From NCBI GenBank assembly GCA_016763045.1, contig JAESUN010000032.1:1-11192 (forward strand): a stretch of DNA of 11,192 bases. The letters run 5' to 3'. This DNA is from Opitutaceae bacterium (GTDB lineage Bacteria; Verrucomicrobiota; Verrucomicrobiia; Opitutales; Opitutaceae). Within the stretch, counting starts at the first letter, position 1; each line of letters starts with the position of its first letter. The notes under the pieces were generated by a model that was not told the origin of the DNA, searched no databases, and saw nothing but the letters and a program-made list of their open reading frames with translations. Below are positions 6,999 to 11,192 of this stretch, one piece after another. A program made the translations under genes and the position numbers.

Positions 6999-8039
6999 AT
7001 GAACGCTGAGCATTTAATCCGGTTTCTAAAGGGGGTGGGGCGGAAGCTGGCTTTGTTTGTGACGATCTATCTGATTGCCAGTATGGCTTTGTTTATGGCG
7101 ATACGGGCTATCCCGGGAGATCCGATCGCTTTGCGGCTGAAGAATCCTGACCCTGTGCGGGTTGCCAAAGAGAGGGAGCGTCTGGGCTTGGATAAACCAG
7201 TGATGACGCAGTATGTGCTTTACGGTAAGAGCTTCTGGACGGGTGATTGGGGACGGAGTCTGCTTTCGGGTCGAAAGGTGAGAGAGGATGTGGCGCAGTT
7301 TTTTCCCGCAACGCTGGAGCTGAGTTTAGCGGGATTGAGCCTGGGGATTATCATAGGTGTTTTGACGGCTGTTTTTGCGGAGGGGTTCCGATCTCAATGG
7401 TTGAAGCGCTTTTCCTTCTTTTTAGGGACGCTGGGGCTCACTGTGCCCATTTTCTGGATAGGCCTACTGGCGCTCATTGTGGGGAGCTTATGGTTGGGGT
7501 GGTTTCCGAGTGGTGGGCGATTTGATCTCAGTATGGTTCCTCCGCCGAATGTGACGGGGTCGCTACTGATCGATTCTTTATTGGCGGGTCAATGGGAGAA
7601 GTTTTGGGCGGCGGTCAATCATCTGGTGCTGCCGGCCATTTGTTTATCGTTGTATCCGGCCGCGCAGGTTTGCTCCGTTTTGCAGGCTCGACTGCAGGAT
7701 CCGAAAATCGAAATTTTAAAGAGAGCTTTGAAGGCGCGTGGCTTTGGACCAGCGAGGATTTGGTTTCGCCATTTGCTGAAGGTGGGCAGTGCTCCGGTCG
7801 TGACGGTGATTGGCACCAGCTTTGGGGCCTTGTTAGGTGGAGCCGTTTTAACGGAGACCGTTTTTTCGTGGCCGGGGATTGGTCGTTATATGGTAGCGGC
7901 GGTTCTCGATAGAGATCTTTACGTGGTGCAGAATGTATTGCTTCTGGTGATTCTGTTGGTTGTGGGCGTGGTCTTCATCACTGATTTTCTGGCTCATGTG
8001 ATCAATCCGGTAGCGACTAAATCGGAGGAGGATCAGTGA
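6999..8039 (+). CDS. ABC transporter permease, DppB/OppB type
   Basis: The 346-residue inner-membrane protein forms one half of the translocation pore. TM1 (about 17-36) is followed by the family's 'IPGDP' (38-42) and the periplasmic segment with 'RERLGLDKP' (58-67). Further TMs lie at about 104-127, 138-167, 207-223, 266-285 and 308-334. The EAA loop that docks the ATPase is at 241-260 (KRALKARGFGPARIWFRHLL), and the typical 'ETVFSWPGIGRY' follows at 286-297. I chose the ATG at 6999 with an AGAGAG ribosome site. A TTG at 6954 would add 15 residues, overlap the lipoprotein gene and lack support. The stop overlaps the ATG of the next permease by one base. Confidence 0.9.
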   Translation: MNAEHLIRFLKGVGRKLALFVTIYLIASMALFMAIRAIPGDPIALRLKNPDPVRVAKERERLGLDKPVMTQYVLYGKSFWTGDWGRSLLSGRKVREDVAQFFPATLELSLAGLSLGIIIGVLTAVFAEGFRSQWLKRFSFFLGTLGLTVPIFWIGLLALIVGSLWLGWFPSGGRFDLSMVPPPNVTGSLLIDSLLAGQWEKFWAAVNHLVLPAICLSLYPAAQVCSVLQARLQDPKIEILKRALKARGFGPARIWFRHLLKVGSAPVVTVIGTSFGALLGGAVLTETVFSWPGIGRYMVAAVLDRDLYVVQNVLLLVILLVVGVVFITDFLAHVINPVATKSEEDQ

Positions 8040-8830
8040 TGCTGGAGAGACTGATGAAACGTAGTTTGTTTGAGCTAGTGACTTTTGCGTGGATCGCTTT
8101 GGCTCTGCTGGGGCTGATCTGGACACCTTATGATCCGCAGGCTCAATCGTTTCGGGAGCTTAGTCTGATGGGCTTTTCAAAGCTGCATTGGCTGGGGGTG
8201 GATGGTCTGGGCAGGGATATGCTCAGTCGGGTATGGCGGGGCTCTGGTAATACGGTATTGCTAGGTCTTGCGGCGAGCATGGGCACGCTTTGCTTTTCGG
8301 CTGTATTGCTCTTCCTGGAGCAGAAGGGCCCCATCCTGCTAAAGAAATTAATTAGGGGATTGGTTTCGGTGGGGATTTCGTTGCCTGTGCTCTTTTTGGG
8401 TCTGATCTTACTGGTTTTTCTGGAGCGATCTCCCAGCACATTGGTTTTGGCGGCAGCGTTAGGGGGTGTCCCGTTTGGGTTTCGCCAGTTGCGGATTGTC
8501 TGGGTGGAGCAGAAGGGGGCACTTTATGTAATGGCGAGCAAGGCCCTGGGCTCTGATGGTCGGCACATGGTGTTTTTTACCATATGGCCCAATATAAAAG
8601 GGCAGGTTGTGTCGCTGGGAAAAATTCTTTTTGCGGTGGGGATTTTGGAGCTGAGTGGATTGACTTTTTTGGGCTTGATGGGGGATCCTGATTTTGCGGA
8701 ATTGGGAACGATTCTGCGCCAGAATCAAGCGTATCTTTTTTTGCAACCATCGTTGGTTGTTTGGCCGGGTATTTTACTGAGCGGGCTGTTGCTAATGGTG
8801 CATTTGTCTAATATTAAAACGAAATCCTAG
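8039..8830 (+). CDS. ABC transporter permease, DppC/OppC type (divergent, short)
   Basis: The 263-residue membrane protein pairs with the upstream DppB-like permease. 'HWLGVDGLGRDMLSRVWRGS' (50-69) is the OppC/DppC signature. TMs are predicted at about 11-28, 72-94, 108-127, 190-213 and 238-256. The EAA loop (163-186) reads YVMASKALGSDGRHMVFFTI and is less canonical than usual, and the end motif has 'PDFAELG' (217-223) in place of the common 'PEWG'. At 263 residues it is shorter than the roughly 300 typical of the family. The ATG at 8039 has a GGAGGAG site 8 bases upstream; a GTG at 8036 is an alternative. Coupling to the upstream gene by a TGATG overlap is clear. Confidence 0.85.
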   Translation: MLERLMKRSLFELVTFAWIALALLGLIWTPYDPQAQSFRELSLMGFSKLHWLGVDGLGRDMLSRVWRGSGNTVLLGLAASMGTLCFSAVLLFLEQKGPILLKKLIRGLVSVGISLPVLFLGLILLVFLERSPSTLVLAAALGGVPFGFRQLRIVWVEQKGALYVMASKALGSDGRHMVFFTIWPNIKGQVVSLGKILFAVGILELSGLTFLGLMGDPDFAELGTILRQNQAYLFLQPSLVVWPGILLSGLLLMVHLSNIKTKS

Positions 8831-8843
8831 AGGTGTTATTTGT

Positions 8844-9491
8844 GTGAATATGAAATGGTTTTATGTTGAAGAGGGTGCCCAGCAAGGGCCGGTCTCGGAG
8901 TCTGAATTGCGTTCGATGCGACGTAATGGGCAGTTGAGTTTTGATTCTCTTGTCTGGTCTGAGGGAATGGAAAAATGGGAATACTACAGCGAGGCGATCG
9001 GAGATAATTTGGATCTCTTGCCAACTCCTCCAGTTGTGCCATCTGATGTTTTGTTGGAGAATCAAGTGGTGGAAGCAACGGTGTATGCCGGGTTTTGGAT
9101 ACGTGGAGCGGCAAAGATCATCGATGTGATCATCCTGAGTTTTTTGCATTTGGTGATGATACTTTTGATGGGGACAGAAAGCACCGTGGATCCAATGGAT
9201 GCTTCTGAAGGAAATTTCTTGGTTCTAGCTTTGGGAATGGTTCTCTCTGTGGGGTATTTTACGTTCTTTCATGGAAGAACTGGACAGACTCCCGGTAAAA
9301 AATTCTTGAGAATAGAAGTCGTTTCTCCGGATGGAGGGCGTATTGGGTATCAGAAAGCTTTGGGGCGTGCTCTGGTGGAGATATTGAGTAGAGTCATCTT
9401 GTGCATAGGCTATATCATGGCGGCGTTTGATAGTGAGAAAAAAAGCCTACACGATATCGTTTGTAAGACGCGGGTGATTTATAAAAAATAA
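8844..9491 (+). CDS. GYF_2-RDD membrane protein, copy 1
   Basis: The 213-215-residue protein has two parts. An N-terminal GYF_2-type domain (about 3-55, numbered from the ATG at 8850) shows WFYVEEGAQQGPVSE, then 'LVWSEGMEKW'. The C-terminal RDD domain (about 78-213) has 'YAGFWIRGAAKIID' with Arg85 and Asp92, and 'SLHDIVCKTRVI' with Asp202, the three residues that name the family. TMs lie at about 90-107, 123-141 and 175-192. RDD proteins are small integral membrane proteins, some proposed as transporters, and their function is mostly unknown. The start may be GTG 8844 (AGAGGT site 9 bases upstream) or ATG 8850, which matches copy 2. It follows the DppC-like stop by 13-19 bp, so it is probably the fourth gene of the operon. 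Confidence 0.85.
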   Translation: MNMKWFYVEEGAQQGPVSESELRSMRRNGQLSFDSLVWSEGMEKWEYYSEAIGDNLDLLPTPPVVPSDVLLENQVVEATVYAGFWIRGAAKIIDVIILSFLHLVMILLMGTESTVDPMDASEGNFLVLALGMVLSVGYFTFFHGRTGQTPGKKFLRIEVVSPDGGRIGYQKALGRALVEILSRVILCIGYIMAAFDSEKKSLHDIVCKTRVIYKK

Positions 9492-9517
9492 GGGTTCAGC
9501 TTGTTTTAGTTGAGTGT

Positions 9518-9546
9518 GTCTCCTGGGATGAGGAGGTGATTTTTTC
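9518..9546 (+). terminator. Weak Rho-independent terminator-like hairpin between the GYF-RDD copies
   Basis: CTCCT (9520-9524) and AGGAG (9531-9535) form a 5-bp stem, extended by G-U pairs, with a six-base loop. It is followed by TTTTTT at 9540-9545. The stem is weak, so partial read-through into copy 2 is likely. Confidence 0.35.
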
Positions 9547-9595
9547 TTTGCTCTTATCGAAGCTTTAGGGCACTTTTTACGAAAATAAAAGGATC

Positions 9596-10285
9596 ATGAA
9601 ATGGTTTTATGTTGAAAAGGGTGCCCAGCAAGGACCTGTCTCGGAATATGAACTGCGCTCGATGCGCAATCAAGGGAAGTTGAGTTCCGGCTCCCTCGTA
9701 TGGCATGAGGGCATGGAGAAATGGGAGTCTTATAGCGAGAGGATAGGAGACGATTTAGGCTCTTTGCCAACGCCTCCAGTCATTCCTTCTGAAATGACTC
9801 AGGGTGCTCAGAAGGATGAACCGATGCGATATGCTGGGTTTTGGATACGCGGGGCCGCAACGATTATCGATGGTCTTATCCTGGCGGCGATTCAGGTAAT
9901 ACCGATTTTTTCGGTGATGTTTATGTTTGGAATGGGAGAGGCGATGATGGCGCAGGGCAATGGGTCAGCTCTTTCGGAAGGGTTTACCTTTCTAATGGTG
10001 ATCGTTTGCATCGGAATGTGGTTTTTTATACTTTTCCTCTCGGTCGCTTACCCTACCTTTTTTCACGGAAAATATGGGGCAACTTTTGGCAAGATGGCGC
10101 TTGGAATAAAGGTGGTTTCCCCAACAGGAGGCCGCATCAGTTATATGCGAGCTTTTGGTCGGGCGTTTGCAATCATGTTGAGTGGAATGATCTTTTATAT
10201 CGGCTACATCATGGCGGCATTTGATCGTGAGAAAAGGAGTCTGCACGATATGATGTGTGATACGCGGGTGATTTATAAAAAATAA
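9596..10285 (+). CDS. GYF_2-RDD membrane protein, copy 2
   Basis: This 229-residue protein is a tandem paralogue of the gene at 8844. The GYF_2 domain (about 3-55) and the RDD C-terminus are nearly superimposable. Arg85, Asp92 and Asp218 are kept, and the last coding bases plus stop are the same in both. The middle differs: about 16 extra residues and a Met-, Phe- and Gly-rich stretch (101-125) lengthen the region between the first and second TM (about 88-112 and 130-152). The ATG follows AAAGGA closely, a short spacing. A 104-bp gap with a weak terminator-like hairpin separates it from copy 1. The pattern of conserved ends and diverged centre suggests selection for a different loop or membrane surface. 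Function is unknown. Confidence 0.85.
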   Translation: MKWFYVEKGAQQGPVSEYELRSMRNQGKLSSGSLVWHEGMEKWESYSERIGDDLGSLPTPPVIPSEMTQGAQKDEPMRYAGFWIRGAATIIDGLILAAIQVIPIFSVMFMFGMGEAMMAQGNGSALSEGFTFLMVIVCIGMWFFILFLSVAYPTFFHGKYGATFGKMALGIKVVSPTGGRISYMRAFGRAFAIMLSGMIFYIGYIMAAFDREKRSLHDMMCDTRVIYKK

Positions 10286-10328
10286 GGTCACCTTGTATGG
10301 GCCTGAGTGTGACTAGGAAAGCGGGTGT

Positions 10329-11126
10329 TTATCCTTTTTGAACGAGAGAGGCTGGTTTTGCGACTGCCGGCTCAAAAATGGAACGGGAGTCTCTAGCCTC
10401 TGTGAGACTTTTGAGATGAGAGACTTCTACGGCGAGGTCATCGCAGTGGTAGAGGATTGGCTTATGGTCGGGTGGGAGGATGTTCAGAGGAGCGAGCATG
10501 CTGGACTCAAAAGAATGGAGGGTTGCTTTGCGTAGAGGCCAGGGAGGATGTGAAATGGCAGCTGTCTGAACTCTATTTCGGTGGTAGCTGTAGAATCGTC
10601 GACGTTCTGTGAGGAACCAGGTGAGTGAACCGGGGTGGGATTTTGGAATGGGTTCTTCTGCGGTCCACTGAAGTTTGATTTCAGCAGGTGGGGCTCCACG
10701 ATGGATACGCTGGCTCGTGAATTCGAAGGTTTCTCCTTTTTGAGACAAATTCATGGAAGCCTTAAAGTAGGGGAGATGATAAAAGGTGCGTGCGAACCAG
10801 ACGGCGACCGTGCTGGCAGCATCGAGAGAGAAGAACCAGACGCCGGGCTCGCCCTTGAAGGAGACATAGGTACGGACGTTGAGCTTGTGGAAGGCGCTTA
10901 ACCTTGGGAGAGGTGGGCCAAAAGTTGGGCGAACCTTCTGAATAGTAAAGGGGACGATACTGATCCAGGCTGTTTCTCCAAATTGATCGATGTCGAGCTC
11001 ATGGGGGATGAGCGCACGAAGGTATTTCTTGTCGATGGGCCAATTGAGAAAAAGCAGCTTCCCCCAGTGCTGCCGGAACAGTCTGTTTTCTTGAGACGAG
11101 GTGCTTCTAAATCCTTCGGAATTCAT
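10329..11126 (-). CDS. YqjF-like DUF2071 family protein
   Basis: The 265-residue protein has no signal peptide or membrane segment and matches the DUF2071 (YqjF) family, thought to have an acetoacetate-decarboxylase-like fold; no reaction is established. Family features seen are 'HWGKLLFLNWPID' (20-32), 'LIPHELDIDQFGETAWISIV' (39-58), 'FHKLNVRTYV' (79-88) and 'PGVWFFSLDAAS' (94-105). Length is typical. The ATG at 11126 lacks a Shine-Dalgarno, but no better in-frame start lies before the conserved block. The gene is convergent with GYF-RDD copy 2 (43-bp gap) and appears to be a separate transcription unit. Confidence 0.9.
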   Translation of the reverse strand: MNSEGFRSTSSQENRLFRQHWGKLLFLNWPIDKKYLRALIPHELDIDQFGETAWISIVPFTIQKVRPTFGPPLPRLSAFHKLNVRTYVSFKGEPGVWFFSLDAASTVAVWFARTFYHLPYFKASMNLSQKGETFEFTSQRIHRGAPPAEIKLQWTAEEPIPKSHPGSLTWFLTERRRFYSYHRNRVQTAAISHPPWPLRKATLHSFESSMLAPLNILPPDHKPILYHCDDLAVEVSHLKSLTEARDSRSIFEPAVAKPASLVQKG

Positions 11127-11153
11127 AAAAAAGACTTTATCGGTAAACCCTAC

Positions 11154-11186
11154 GGGGAGGAGGTTAGAATGACGACAAAAAATTGA
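11154..11186 (+). other. Strong Shine-Dalgarno with five-codon ORF at right edge
   Basis: GGGGAGGAGGTT (11154-11165) is the best ribosome site in the window. It is followed by ATG at 11169, then ACG ACA AAA AAT TGA. The A6 run at 11177-11182 could allow slippage, since a -1 shift would bypass the TGA and continue ACT ATC. This is either a mini-leader ORF, a gene start with an apparent one-base frameshift, or chance. The window ends too soon to tell. Confidence 0.3.
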
Positions 11187-11192
11187 CTATCG

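Noticed and set aside
8459..9149. Minus-strand open frames across the DppC and GYF-RDD genes
   Set aside because: They are antisense shadows with Arg-, Ser- and Pro-rich composition and no ribosome sites.
10287..10316. GTCAC/GTGTGAC inverted repeat as a bidirectional terminator between copy 2 and the DUF2071 gene
   Set aside because: The stem is bulged, the loop is long, and no U-tract is adjacent, so it is too weak to call.

Overview
The window reads as a stretch of bacterial chromosome. A verrucomicrobial host (perhaps an Opitutae-type marine or gut lineage) is my best guess, at moderate-to-low confidence. The hints are the tandem GYF_2-RDD membrane proteins, the UxaE-type uronate epimerase, the DUF2071 protein, the mid-range GC by eye, and several starts without a clear Shine-Dalgarno sequence. 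No phylogenetic marker protein is present, so this rests on gene content only.

Layout. (1) Positions 3-1571 look like a small, more A+T-rich accessory insert. It is bounded by a 22-bp near-identical direct repeat of the 3' end of the tmRNA gene. Inside are a structured leader with stem-loops, a doubtful small ORF, and a two-lobed GNAT acetyltransferase that ends close to the ssrA 3' end. No integrase is visible. (2) ssrA (tmRNA) lies on the minus strand at 1569-1926, with an encoded CCA, a G3-U wobble in the acceptor stem, and a tag reading frame ending in P-L-A-A-stop. (3) A two-gene minus-strand operon follows: uxaE-like (3822-5093), then a large polysaccharide-deacetylase-like protein (2044-3807), 14 bp apart. 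(4) After a 278-bp divergent intergenic region comes a plus-strand operon. It encodes a family 5 solute-binding lipoprotein, a DppB-like permease, a DppC-like permease, and two tandemly duplicated GYF_2-RDD membrane proteins. No ABC ATPase genes accompany it. (5) A convergent DUF2071/YqjF-like gene occupies 10329-11126 on the minus strand. The right edge holds a strong Shine-Dalgarno in front of a five-codon ORF that runs into an A6 tract.

How the genes may work together. UxaE-type enzymes interconvert tagaturonate and fructuronate in hexuronate catabolism, and the adjacent deacetylase-like protein could act on a carbohydrate. The divergent 'peptide' transporter could therefore import an oligosaccharide, as some family 5 systems do in Thermotogales, rather than a peptide. 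This is inference from neighbourhood. The most interesting feature for follow-up is the ssrA-flanked insert carrying a single GNAT gene. Second is the transporter operon that lacks ATPases and continues into duplicated GYF-RDD proteins.
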